NCBI RefSeq assembly: GCF_031326345.1
Contig: NZ_CP133671.1
Location: forward strand, 310,001-374,000
Direction: 5' to 3'
DNA: 64,000 nt
DNA from: Aureispira sp. CCB-E
GTDB taxonomy: Bacteria > Bacteroidota > Bacteroidia > Chitinophagales > Saprospiraceae
The stretch's first letter is position 1; every line of letters starts with the position of its first letter. Below, one piece after another: positions 9,365-18,492 of this stretch. Position numbers and translations under genes: made by a program. Below the pieces are notes generated by a model. The model was not told the origin of the DNA. It made no database searches and saw only the letters and a list, made by a program, of their open reading frames with translations.

Positions 9365-10273
9365 TTAAAAATAACCATGTTTTTTTCTATCTTCCATGGC
9401 TGTTTCTGAACGTTTATCATCAGAACGACCTCCTCTTTCAGTAATACGAGTAGCCGCTACTTCCTCTACAATTTTTTCCATTGTATCGGCTTCAGAACTT
9501 ACGGCTCCCGTACAAGTGATGTCTCCAATTGTACGGAAACGAATCATACGTTCCTCTACAGATGCTTTTTCTTCAGGTTTCATGTTAATATAATCTGATG
9601 CTGCTAAGATAACTCCGTTGCGTTCAAAACATTTTCTCATATGTGCGAAATACAAGCTAGGCAAAGGTACTTTTTCTAACATAAGATATTGCCACACATC
9701 CAACTCTGTCCAGTTGCTAATTGGGAATATTCTAAAATGTTCTCCAAATTGTTTTTTACCATTAAAAATATTCCACAGTTCAGGACGTTGGTTTTTAGGA
9801 TCCCATTGACCAAACTCATCCCGATGAGAGAAAAAGCGTTCTTTAGCTCTTGCTTTTTCTTCGTCGCGTCTAGCGCCCCCCATTGCAGCATCAAACTGTC
9901 CTTTTTCCAATTCTTCTAACAAGACAGCTGTTTGCAAGCTATTTCTACTAGCATTATAGCCTTTTTCTTCGGTGACCAAGCCTTTGTCTATTGCTTCTTG
10001 AACAGACCCCACGATAAGTTTGACACCTAGGCGCTCTACCAATTTATCTCTAAACTCTATTGTTTCGGTAAAGTTATGCCCTGTATCAATGTGCAACAAC
10101 GGAAAAGGAATGTTTGCAGGATAAAATGCTTTTTGAGCCAAGTAAGTCATTAATATAGAATCCTTACCGCCAGAAAACATCAGTACAGGCTTCTCAAATT
10201 GAGCGGCTACTTCTCTCAAGACGAAAATAGATTCTGCTTCTAATTCTCTTAAGTGGCTTAGATGATAGTTCAT
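9365..10273 (-). CDS. cysD: Sulfate adenylyltransferase subunit 2
   Basis: CysD is the catalytic, PP-loop ATP pyrophosphatase subunit of ATP sulfurylase. The PP-loop is seen as FSGGKDSILMTYLAQKAF near residue 35; other family stretches are LLHIDTGHNFTET, GARRDEEKARAKERFFS and EQFGEH-like sequence before RIFPISNWTELDVWQYL. At 302 residues it has the normal length. It lies upstream of cysN with 118 bases between, and 244 bases downstream of cysC. The C-terminal RSDDKRSETAMEDRKKHGYF is typical of the family. Confidence 0.97.
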   Translation of the reverse strand: MNYHLSHLRELEAESIFVLREVAAQFEKPVLMFSGGKDSILMTYLAQKAFYPANIPFPLLHIDTGHNFTETIEFRDKLVERLGVKLIVGSVQEAIDKGLVTEEKGYNASRNSLQTAVLLEELEKGQFDAAMGGARRDEEKARAKERFFSHRDEFGQWDPKNQRPELWNIFNGKKQFGEHFRIFPISNWTELDVWQYLMLEKVPLPSLYFAHMRKCFERNGVILAASDYINMKPEEKASVEERMIRFRTIGDITCTGAVSSEADTMEKIVEEVAATRITERGGRSDDKRSETAMEDRKKHGYF

Positions 10274-10517
10274 AAGTTACAAATTATAATTTATAAAGAT
10301 AAGATAGCCTGCGTGGGGTATTTTAATACAGATTGTATTAATGCACAAACTAAGAAAATAAATAATTGATTGTTTGTTGGATTATTTTAACGGTTATTGA
10401 TGAATGCGTTGTTCATAGTAGAGCATCTCCTATTTTTTCCCATTGACCAATACAACTCTAATCAGATTAGAATAGTTAAGATACAACCAAAATGAGTTAC
10501 TCAAAATACCAGAACAA

Positions 10518-11114
10518 TTACAAAGTAATAATATCCAACAAATAGTTATAAATAACATCGACAGATTCGTCAATAGTCATATTATGCGTTTTTACTTCGA
10601 TATCGGGATTAATGGGAGCTTCATAAGGAGCATCTATCCCCGTAAACCCCTTAATTTCACCCTTTCTAGCTTTCTTGTACAAGCCTTTCACATCTCTTGA
10701 TTCACAAACCTCTAAAGGGGTATTAATAAATACCTCGACGAAATCGTCTACACCAATAATTTCTTTTGCCATTTGTCGAATGGCAATGGTTGGGCTTATA
10801 AAAGAGTTTATAGTTACAACACCGCTGTGCAAGTATAGTTTTGCAATTTCTGAAATTCGGCGAATATTCTCCATTCTATCTTCTGGGCTAAATGACAAAT
10901 TATTATTGATTCCAGAACGAATATTATCTCCATCCAAAACTTGCGCAAAAAAGCCTTCGTTATAAAGCTTGCGCTCCAAATGCTGTGCTATTGTGCTTTT
11001 TCCAGAACCTGATAATCCTGTTAACCATAGTACTTTGCTGCGTTGTCCCAATCGCTTTTCTCTATCTTTCCGTTGTAGTAGTCGATCGAATATTGGGTGG
11101 ATATTATTTTCCAT
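10518..11114 (-). CDS. cysC: Adenylylsulfate (APS) kinase
   Basis: CysC phosphorylates APS at the 3' position to give PAPS, the sulfuryl donor. The P-loop GLSGSGKSTIAQHLE and the APS-binding stretch DGDNIRSGINNNLSFSPEDR are both intact; FVEVFINTPLEVCESRD and KGFTGIDAPYEAP follow. At 198 residues it is a stand-alone kinase. It is the first gene of the minus-strand sulfate activation group. No cysH (PAPS reductase) or sulfite reductase gene is nearby, so the PAPS could serve either sulfotransferases or assimilation encoded elsewhere. Confidence 0.97.
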   Translation of the reverse strand: MENNIHPIFDRLLQRKDREKRLGQRSKVLWLTGLSGSGKSTIAQHLERKLYNEGFFAQVLDGDNIRSGINNNLSFSPEDRMENIRRISEIAKLYLHSGVVTINSFISPTIAIRQMAKEIIGVDDFVEVFINTPLEVCESRDVKGLYKKARKGEIKGFTGIDAPYEAPINPDIEVKTHNMTIDESVDVIYNYLLDIITL

Positions 11115-11357
11115 TACATTTGGATTAAAATAAAGTATTGAAATTGATGTCTTTTTATAGCCGTAAAGATAGAAAAGTATTTAGACTTTTGAAGTCTAAT
11201 GCTTAGAATTGGAAGAACTCAATTTTAGAATTATACGCCTATCTTTTAAGTACCTTTTACGTTAGAATATACTTTGCTAATTATTTCTAATATTTTATTC
11301 CCAACTGGAACTATTTTCTATCCCAAGAATGTTTCATCGCTATAAAATTTAAAAATC

Positions 11358-12185
11358 ATGAAACGAAGCACACGCGCCCTAATTGCAAAAGATACTTTGA
11401 GCATCTTAAAAAAAGGAAGTTATCAAAATAACTTAGGTAAACCTGTTTATTTGTCAAAGGCTTTAAAGACAGCCAAACAACAAACAGTATTGTATGAACC
11501 AAAACAATTGCTTGAGCTAATCCAACAACCGCTTCCTATTGCTCAACATTTGGAAACGGAATTTGTTGTCAATTCGCTTACAACATTAGATGCTGTCCGA
11601 AAAGAATATCCAACAGACCAGCGCCTTGCTTGCCTTAACTTTGCCTCTGCTAAAAATCCTGGGGGAGGTTTTCTCAATGGAAGCCAAGCACAAGAGGAAA
11701 GTATTGCTAGAGCAAGCGGCTTATATCCTTGCCAATTAAAGGCAGAACATTATTATAAAGAAAATAGAACCGTTAACTCTTGTCTGTACACAGATCATAT
11801 TATTTACAGTCCTAATGTTCCTATTTTTAAAGATGAAAATGGCAACTTGCTAGATGAATTGACCTATAGCGCTATTATCACAGCACCTGCTGTAAACGCA
11901 GGAGCAGTGCAACGTAATGAGCCTAATAATGTAAATAGAATCCATGAAACGATGCAGCGTCGTATGGATATGGTTTTAGCTATTTGTAAACAAAATGGGC
12001 ACGAAACATTAATCTTAGGAGCTTGGGGTTGTGGTGTTTTTCAAAACGATCCTGTAGTGATTGCCGCTTTGTTCAAAGAGCTCTTATTAGGTAAATATAA
12101 AAACCAATTTAAACGAGTTGTTTTTGCTATTTATGCTAAAGATGAGCATTTTATAAAGCCCTTTGAGGCAGAATTTGGCAAGTAA
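11358..12185 (+). CDS. TIGR02452-type bacterial poly(ADP-ribose) glycohydrolase-like protein
   Basis: A 275-residue protein of the microbial PARG / macrodomain-like family (TIGR02452). The PARG signature is visible as NPGGGFLNGSQAQEE (GGG followed by QEE), where the second Glu is the catalytic residue in characterised bacterial PARGs. Other family stretches are LNFASAKNPGG, YSPNVPIFKDENG, ITAPAVNAGA and LGAWGCGVFQNDP. It should remove ADP-ribose chains or ADP-ribosyl groups in the cytosol. No ADP-ribosyltransferase toxin or Sirtuin gene is adjacent, so its partner is unknown. It is divergent from cysC with 243 noncoding bases between. Confidence 0.88.
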   Translation: MKRSTRALIAKDTLSILKKGSYQNNLGKPVYLSKALKTAKQQTVLYEPKQLLELIQQPLPIAQHLETEFVVNSLTTLDAVRKEYPTDQRLACLNFASAKNPGGGFLNGSQAQEESIARASGLYPCQLKAEHYYKENRTVNSCLYTDHIIYSPNVPIFKDENGNLLDELTYSAIITAPAVNAGAVQRNEPNNVNRIHETMQRRMDMVLAICKQNGHETLILGAWGCGVFQNDPVVIAALFKELLLGKYKNQFKRVVFAIYAKDEHFIKPFEAEFGK

Positions 12186-12194
12186 TAGCCTTAA

Positions 12195-12258
12195 GAAAAA
12201 AATACGTTGAGAATCTGTATAAATACTAGTTTTGCTCAGATTTTCAACGTATTTTATA
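12195..12258. terminator. Bidirectional intrinsic terminator
   Basis: A long hairpin with arms 12199-12217 and 12237-12255 (AATACGTTGAGAATCTG against CAGATTTTCAACGTATT, one mismatch) lies between the converging PARG-like and HEAT-cyclophilin genes. It has A-rich and T-rich flanks. Confidence 0.75.
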
Positions 12259-12344
12259 TTGGCTATAGTTGTCTATATAACCGTGCACATTCTACTGTCG
12301 AGTACTTTACTTAACTGCACTCATGAAGTAATGACTGCTATGAA

Positions 12345-14357
12345 CTAATTGATACTTATAGTAATAATTTTATCTCCCACTTCTAATTTGTGTACCACAT
12401 CCATACCTTCTGCCACTTTTGCAAAAATAGTGTAATTATCATCTAAGTGGGGAGTTGGGGCATGTGTAATAAAAAATTGTGTGCTCTCTGTATCTTTTCC
12501 TGCCGAAGCCATACCAACCCAACCTTCGTCATGGTAACGTACTTTGGGACTGAATTCCGAAACAACCGTTACATCAAAACCACTATAACCATCTCCCCTA
12601 GAGCAACCGCCTTGTACCACAAAATTAGGCACGACTCGATGAAATGGTTTGTTGTCATAATATTTGGCTTTTGCCAAATGCACGAATTGCGTCACTGTAG
12701 CAGGTGCTACTTCTGGGTGCAATTTGAGGACAATATTTCCTTTTGTAGTTTGTATAATAATTTTGTGGTTATCTTTAAGGACACGAATTAAGGGCCAATC
12801 TATTTCTGTAAAAGAATTCGATTTTTTATGAACAGAACGATTGGGATTTCCTTCAAAATAATTGATTGCTTTTTGGAGAATGATATATGTCTCAATACTT
12901 CCTGGTAAAGAGAGCTTTTCCTGTGCCTCTTTTAGGAATTGATAATCAGAGAATACTGCTTTAAAATTTAACGTTTCATCTGCCAAAAAATCGGCAACAA
13001 TAGCTTGCATAGCAGGATCACCTTCTTCTATAGCTCGTTTTAACAGCACATTAATCTCATTGGTTACACGAATCTTTGAAAGCGCCAACTCTCTATCAAA
13101 GGTTTCCGAGCCCCTCAATAGGGTTAGTGCTTCGGTTCCACTTGATCGAATGACTTCTGGAATGATAATACTATCTGCTTTGGGGAATATTTCACTTGCA
13201 ATAAAACGATAATTCCAACTATGATTGCCCAAAGCTTTTAACAAGGCTGCTTTTTCGTATACATTGTTCGATGCCTTATATAAACTAATAATTTTAGAGC
13301 TAAAAAAAGCTTTGGTTTTTGATTTGAAATAAGACAAATTATGTACAGCTGCTCCCAACAAGATGGAGCGTACTTGCCAATCGGTGTGTTTGTCTGCTAA
13401 GGTATAATATTTGCCAGCATCCAAATCATTTCCATTATGGTATAAGTATTCTGCTGCTGTGATATTTACATGCAAATTCTTATCATCTAAGGCATCAAAC
13501 GCTAAAGTTTTGACTGAATCATAAGGAAAATATTTTAGCCCTCTCAGTATATTACATTTTACTCGATAATCTTTTTGTTGAGGATAAATGCGTTCTAGCA
13601 TATCTTGCGCACGTTTGGTCTTACTTTTTGCCAATGCCGTAACTAGTGACATTAAGGTATTGGGATTTTTTTCTTCCGAGACGTTGTTCATCAATACATT
13701 CTCATAACCACTCAAATCAATTCCTTTTGTTCGAGCCAAATAATTGGCAGCAATAAATCGTGCCTTAGAAGACATTAATGAATTGGCCATAAAGTCATTC
13801 ATAATCTTGGTTGTTCCCTCTTTGTGTACCAAGCCCCTCAATGCAAAACGATACAACGCTGTTGCCTGTCCTTCTAAAAGAATACTATCTTGGATAGGAT
13901 ATGGGCGTGTTACAGAAAGGTTTTTTAGATGTTCTTCTGTCCCACAGCGTCCGATAGCCTCTAATATTCCTGCTTGGACGAGTCTAGATGAATCCTCTCT
14001 AAAGGCATTTGTTAGGTAAGTAGCAGCTTTGATATTCCTTGTTTGCCCCAAGGCATAAGCAGCAGCATATCGCACTTCTTCATAATCATCTTTCAACAAA
14101 TCAGCTAAATCTCTTATTGCTGCTGTATCTTGAACCGAACCAAAGGCTAAAGCTGCCAAGTATCGGTGTGTAGGATTAGGAACGGTCAGGTAAGTCAATA
14201 AGATGTCTGTTTTTCGCTCATTTTGATAATTAAATATCAATTGCACAACAGGGTCTTCAAGATTGACATTTATAATCTCTTTTACTTTATTCGTATCTTG
14301 TTTGCAGGCAGAAGCAAATAGAAATAAAATGGTGACAGCTATAGTTGTATATTTCAT
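12345..14357 (-). CDS. Lipoprotein with HEAT repeats and C-terminal cyclophilin-type peptidyl-prolyl isomerase
   Basis: A 670-residue lipoprotein: the signal peptide ends in the lipobox FASAC. Residues about 30-480 are HEAT-like repeats, for example RYLAALAFGSVQDTAAIRDL and EEVRYAAAYALGQTRNIKAA. The last 160 or so residues are a cyclophilin domain: IIQTTKGNIVLKLHPEVAPA, YDNKPFHRVVPNFVVQGG, GWVGMASAGKDTESTQFFIT and HLDDNYTIFAKV. The catalytic Arg in FHRV and the QFF motif are present. It probably acts as a periplasmic folding factor that holds client proteins on its solenoid. The gene seems to be transcribed alone, and the fusion order is clear. Confidence 0.88.
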   Translation of the reverse strand: MKYTTIAVTILFLFASACKQDTNKVKEIINVNLEDPVVQLIFNYQNERKTDILLTYLTVPNPTHRYLAALAFGSVQDTAAIRDLADLLKDDYEEVRYAAAYALGQTRNIKAATYLTNAFREDSSRLVQAGILEAIGRCGTEEHLKNLSVTRPYPIQDSILLEGQATALYRFALRGLVHKEGTTKIMNDFMANSLMSSKARFIAANYLARTKGIDLSGYENVLMNNVSEEKNPNTLMSLVTALAKSKTKRAQDMLERIYPQQKDYRVKCNILRGLKYFPYDSVKTLAFDALDDKNLHVNITAAEYLYHNGNDLDAGKYYTLADKHTDWQVRSILLGAAVHNLSYFKSKTKAFFSSKIISLYKASNNVYEKAALLKALGNHSWNYRFIASEIFPKADSIIIPEVIRSSGTEALTLLRGSETFDRELALSKIRVTNEINVLLKRAIEEGDPAMQAIVADFLADETLNFKAVFSDYQFLKEAQEKLSLPGSIETYIILQKAINYFEGNPNRSVHKKSNSFTEIDWPLIRVLKDNHKIIIQTTKGNIVLKLHPEVAPATVTQFVHLAKAKYYDNKPFHRVVPNFVVQGGCSRGDGYSGFDVTVVSEFSPKVRYHDEGWVGMASAGKDTESTQFFITHAPTPHLDDNYTIFAKVAEGMDVVHKLEVGDKIITISIN

Positions 14358-14615
14358 TGATGGCTATAATATAGTATAATAGTAGTTCATCACTTTTTTA
14401 ACAAAAGATAAAAAGGCAACAAACTATTGTAATATAAATAATCGTTCAAAAAATGATAAAAACCTTGAACTAAGGTAAGTAAAAGTAATACATCGGTTTT
14501 GGTTCTCCTTATTTTTGACAAATAAATTCTTCCATACAGTTAATATCCCCTCAATAAATAATCTACAAGCAATTGGTCTACTCTACTATTCATGAAAAAT
14601 ATCTTCCTAAACGAA

Positions 14616-14650
14616 AAAAACAACTACTCTCAAATCAAGTAGTTGTTTTC
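14616..14650 (-). terminator. Intrinsic terminator
   Basis: A stem AACAACTACT / AGTAGTTGTT (12 bp including flanking A-T pairs) lies just downstream of the minus-strand gene that ends at 14660. A T-tract follows on the minus strand. Confidence 0.75.
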
Positions 14651-14659
14651 TTTATCTAG

Positions 14660-15952
14660 TTATGTTTTCCTAGGTTTCTTTTTGGCTGCTGGGAACAAAA
14701 CATTATTCAAAATAAGTCGATATCCAGCAGATTGCTTGTGCAACTCTAAATCGGTTGGCGGGTCGTGTACAAAATGACGATAATCTTCAGGGTCATGACC
14801 ACCATAAAAACTCCAAAATCCTTTTTGAAAGGTTCCGTGAATGTACCGTGCTTCATTAGCCGGTTTGTTTTCTCCCAAAATTAGTACATTAGATTTAATT
14901 TGATCTTTTCTAAATGCCGTTGTCTGTCCCATAAAACCTTTTACGGTCTTAGTATGTGACTGTGTCAACATCGTAGGAACAGGATCCCATTTTGCAGAAA
15001 AATCAAATAAAGTAAAATAATCCACATCATCCTTTACCCTTCTAGAGGGTGATGTCAAGGGAGAAGCATCTATGGTAGAAAATTCATACTTCAAGGGATC
15101 TCTTACCAATTTAAAATCCTTAAAAGCAAACGTATTGTTATAATTCAACTTCTCTTGTGCCTGAGGGTCGGGAGCATCTCCATCGTACATATAATCACAT
15201 ATATCAACGCCATCAGCAGCCAAAGTAATATCATAAGTATCAGTAGCAGAACACATTGCAAACATAAACCCACCACCAGAGACAAATTCCCGAATTTTCT
15301 TTACAACCGCTAGTTTCAGTTGAGAAACTTTGCTATATCCGTGTTTTTCGGCCAAAGCTTCCATACTTCGAACATGGTCTTTATACCATTTTTGACTGCT
15401 ATAATTGGCAAAGAATTTTCCAAATTGTCCTGTAAAATCTTCATGATGCAAATGCAGCCAATCGTATTCATTAAGTTTGCCATCTAATACCTCGTCATCA
15501 TACACCAAGTCATAAGGAATTTCTGCATAAGTTAATACCAGCGTAACGGCGTCATCCCAAGGTTGTACCTCTTTTCCTCTCACATTAACAGTAGGACTAT
15601 AAACAGCCACCTTAGGAGCCACCTCCAACTTCATTGCCTCCATGTTAACTTGAGGATCGTTTATTTCGTTCAAGATACTATTAAACGAGGCAGTTGGAAT
15701 AACTTTGAAGGAAACACCTCTACGCATACATTCTTTTTTGAACACATCATTGTATTGAAATGCAAAACTTCCTCCATGATAATTCAGTAACCAATACGCT
15801 TCTTGTTTCGCAGAAAGGACTTGGTAGGTAATGCCATACGCTTTCATATGATTGGTCTGGCTCTCATCCATTGGAATCAAGATATATCCCTGACCTAGCA
15901 CACTTCCTGCTCCTGCCAGCAAGGCAAGATAAAAGAAAATATGTTTAAGCAT
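14660..15952 (-). CDS. Secreted class I amidotransferase-like protein (often labelled asparagine synthetase B)
   Basis: A 430-residue protein with an N-terminal signal peptide (MLKHIFFYLALLAGAGSVLG, cleaved near GQG). It belongs to a Bacteroidota family that databases often call asparagine synthetase B, but I see no PurF-type N-terminal Cys nor the ATP pyrophosphatase motif of true AsnB. The core looks like a type 1 glutamine amidotransferase / ThuA-like fold: VAVYSPTV, LVLTYAEIPYDLVYDDEV, YDWLHLHHEDFTG and FVSGGGFMFAMCSATDTYD. The final region has GFWSFYGGHDPEDYRH. The role is unknown and presumably periplasmic. It is transcribed alone. Confidence 0.65.
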   Translation of the reverse strand: MLKHIFFYLALLAGAGSVLGQGYILIPMDESQTNHMKAYGITYQVLSAKQEAYWLLNYHGGSFAFQYNDVFKKECMRRGVSFKVIPTASFNSILNEINDPQVNMEAMKLEVAPKVAVYSPTVNVRGKEVQPWDDAVTLVLTYAEIPYDLVYDDEVLDGKLNEYDWLHLHHEDFTGQFGKFFANYSSQKWYKDHVRSMEALAEKHGYSKVSQLKLAVVKKIREFVSGGGFMFAMCSATDTYDITLAADGVDICDYMYDGDAPDPQAQEKLNYNNTFAFKDFKLVRDPLKYEFSTIDASPLTSPSRRVKDDVDYFTLFDFSAKWDPVPTMLTQSHTKTVKGFMGQTTAFRKDQIKSNVLILGENKPANEARYIHGTFQKGFWSFYGGHDPEDYRHFVHDPPTDLELHKQSAGYRLILNNVLFPAAKKKPRKT

Positions 15953-16468
15953 ATATTATTATTTTCATGATAAAATATATTTTAAATTTAACGATCTATT
16001 TCTCTTATTGGTTGAGCATTAGATCAACTTTTAGCCTCATTTTTGTAATAGTCGTGTAATTGATCAACAAGAGGCACTGATTAGTTTATAGATAAGACTA
16101 GAATTAAGCCAAAAATTATAATTTTAAGCACTATCAAATCAATTGTCCATAATGTAGGTATACAAAGTAGGGCATTAAATCTATAAAAATAATTTCTTAA
16201 CAGTAATTAACACCAAATGTTATTTATGAACCAAGCTATTTTCCTTACTTATTCGACCTTATGTTAATCCAAAAAACGCCAAATAAATCAAATCATATAG
16301 CGTTCAAAAAGCAATAATATTCTGCCTGAAAATGAATGAAGAAGCTCAACAGATTAAAAAAAATAGCAAAAACTTTGGTTATACAATTGTAAATATCCAT
16401 CTTTGCCACTGATTATAAAACAAATTACCGAAAGGTTTTTTTATTGATTATTCAAAATAATACAAGTT
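15953..16468. other. Intergenic region upstream of acpP
   Basis: The 516 bases lie between a minus-strand gene start and acpP, so they hold two divergent promoters. The sequence is AT-rich. I see no strong hairpin, repeat or ORF in it. Confidence 0.5.
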
Positions 16469-16708
16469 ATGTCAACTATAACTGAACGCGTAACCAAAAT
16501 TATCGCAGACAAACTAGTTATCGATGCATCTGAAGTAACTGCAGAAGCAAATTTTAAGCAAGATTTAGGTGCTGATTCAATTGACTTAGTAGAATTGATA
16601 ATGGAGTTCGAAAGAGAATTTGAACTTTCTATCCCTGACGAGAAAGCAGAAGAAATCCAAACTGTGGGTAATGCCATAGAGTTCTTGGAAGCAGCTATAA
16701 ATAGCTAA
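16469..16708 (+). CDS. acpP: Acyl carrier protein
   Basis: A 79-residue acidic carrier of fatty-acyl chains. The phosphopantetheine site is the Ser of GADSIDLVELIMEFE (Ile in place of the commoner Leu after DS). The length and the three-helix pattern are typical. It is followed by a strong terminator and then by fabF 211 bases later, so part of its transcription is separate, as expected for an abundant protein. The start ATG at 16469 has no clear Shine-Dalgarno site, as is usual in this phylum. Confidence 0.97.
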   Translation: MSTITERVTKIIADKLVIDASEVTAEANFKQDLGADSIDLVELIMEFEREFELSIPDEKAEEIQTVGNAIEFLEAAINS

Positions 16709-16727
16709 CCAAAAAGAGCTTATGTAT

Positions 16728-16766
16728 AAGCGTTGAAGCATAATGCTTCAACGCTTGTTCTTTTTT
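16728..16766 (+). terminator. acpP terminator
   Basis: A nearly perfect hairpin has arms AAGCGTTGAAGCAT and ATGCTTCAACGCTT (16728-16741 and 16743-16756), followed by GTTCTTTTTT. Confidence 0.85.
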
Positions 16767-16919
16767 ATAGACTATGTACTATTTTTCTTCAATCAAGTTG
16801 ATTTAGAACGATAAATTTAATCTTTAATCAATTGATTTAAGCTTTCAGCTAACTCTTATACAGTTAGCCTTTTTTTAATAAAAAAATTATCTGTTTAACA
16901 TATCAATCCCAAAAATACT

Positions 16920-18179
16920 ATGCAAAACAGAAGAGTAGTTGTTACAGGATTAGGTGCCTTGACTCCTATTGGTAACACCGTTGAAGAATTTTGGTCTGCT
17001 TTACTAGAAGGCAAATCTGGTGCAGGACCAATTAAAAATTTTGATGCATCAAAGTTTAAAACACAATTTGCTTGTGAAATAAAAAACTTTAATGTGACAG
17101 AGGTCTTAGGAGACCGTCGTTTGGAAAGAAGAACAGACAAATTTGTCCAATACGCCTTAGCAGCTAGTGATCAAGCGGTTAGAGATGCTAAGTTAGACAC
17201 TATTAGCCAAGACATCAAAGATGAAATTGGTGTACTTTGGTCTTCAGGTATTGGAGGATTGGAATCTTTGCAAGAGGAAATTGAAAAATTCAAAGATGGA
17301 GATGGTACGCCTCGTTTCTCTCCTTTGTTGGTTCCCAAAATGATTGTAGATGCCGCAGCAGGTAACATTTCTATTCGCAATAATTTTAAAGGAATTACAG
17401 CAGCAGTAGTAACAGCTTGTGCTTCAACTACTCATGCTTCTAGTATTGCTTTTGATTTGATTCGTATAGGGCGCGCAGATGTAATATTGGTCGGGGGCTC
17501 TGAAGCTTCTGTAACTACCGTTGGAGTGGGTGCTTTTGGTGCTTTAAAAGCGCTGTCCAAAAGAAATGAAAACCCAACAGCTGCATCTAGACCTTATGAT
17601 AAAAATCGCGATGGTTTTGTTTTAGGCGAAGGTGCTGGTGCTATTGTATTAGAAGAATACGAACACGCCAAAAAACGTGGTGCAACCATCTATGCAGAAT
17701 TGGTAGGAACAGCTATGACTTCTGATGCTTATCATATTACAGCGCCAGATCCTGAAGGTGCAGGTGCAGCTAAAGTAATGCAAAAAGCATTAGATTGTGC
17801 TGGATTAACATCTAAAGATATCGACTATATCAATACACATGGTACCTCTACTCCACTAGGAGATGTGATGGAAATTACAGCCATAGAAAAAGTTTTTGGA
17901 GAAGATGCTTATAACTTAAATATAAGTTCTACTAAATCTATGACAGGACATTTATTGGGTGCCGCTGGTGCTATTGAGTCTGTCATTTGTATCAAAACTA
18001 TCTGTGAAAGTATTGTTCCTGCAACCATCAATCACGAAGAAACCGATCCTGAAATTAATCCTCGATTAAACCTAACGCCTAATACTCCTCAAAAAAGAGA
18101 AGTACGTGCTGCGCTAAGCAATAGCTTTGGTTTTGGAGGACATAATTCGACAATCATTTTCAAAAAGTTTGAAGAATAA
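16920..18179 (+). CDS. fabF: 3-oxoacyl-ACP synthase II (KAS II)
   Basis: FabF elongates acyl-ACP with malonyl-ACP in type II fatty acid synthesis. The Cys-His-His triad is visible: Cys in VTACASTTHAS, His in NTHGTSTPLGD and His in KSMTGHLLGAAGA. The N-terminal VVVTGLGALTPIG and C-terminal ALSNSFGFGGHN are standard. At 419 residues it has normal length. It lies between acpP and rnc, the arrangement common in this phylum. A hairpin follows the stop. Confidence 0.98.
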   Translation: MQNRRVVVTGLGALTPIGNTVEEFWSALLEGKSGAGPIKNFDASKFKTQFACEIKNFNVTEVLGDRRLERRTDKFVQYALAASDQAVRDAKLDTISQDIKDEIGVLWSSGIGGLESLQEEIEKFKDGDGTPRFSPLLVPKMIVDAAAGNISIRNNFKGITAAVVTACASTTHASSIAFDLIRIGRADVILVGGSEASVTTVGVGAFGALKALSKRNENPTAASRPYDKNRDGFVLGEGAGAIVLEEYEHAKKRGATIYAELVGTAMTSDAYHITAPDPEGAGAAKVMQKALDCAGLTSKDIDYINTHGTSTPLGDVMEITAIEKVFGEDAYNLNISSTKSMTGHLLGAAGAIESVICIKTICESIVPATINHEETDPEINPRLNLTPNTPQKREVRAALSNSFGFGGHNSTIIFKKFEE

Positions 18180-18492
18180 TTTTATTCTTGCTATATTGAC
18201 AAGGTATTAAGGGATAATGCATTAATAATAGAGTGTATTATCCCTTCTTATTTTATGTTAAGACAGTAGAAATCAAACAACTACTCTTAACCAATGAAAC
18301 TTCTATTTGTCTATCAATCAACGCACTAATATATTTAAAATGGTGCAAATAGAGTTTTGTTAACAAACTCCCCTTGTTATCAACCAATACAACACAAACA
18401 CCCAAATAAACAAACTTTGGTCTAAAATCACTTAGATAGATTCACAAGAAGAACTAAAAAACTATTGGGGAGGGTTTTATAAATAATATGTT
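18180..18492 (+). other. Intergenic region fabF to rnc with terminator
   Basis: The 313 bases contain the fabF terminator at 18209-18246 and, after it, AT-rich sequence that presumably holds the rnc promoter. I see no ORF or further repeat. Confidence 0.5.
18209..18252 (+). terminator. fabF terminator
   Basis: A stem AAGGGATAATGCA / TGTATTATCCCTT (13 bp with one G-T pair) has a 12-base loop and a CTTATTTT tail. Confidence 0.75.

Noticed and set aside
14660-15952. Asparagine synthetase B as the function of the secreted protein
   Set aside because: The catalytic Cys and ATP pyrophosphatase motif of true AsnB are not present, and the protein has a signal peptide.
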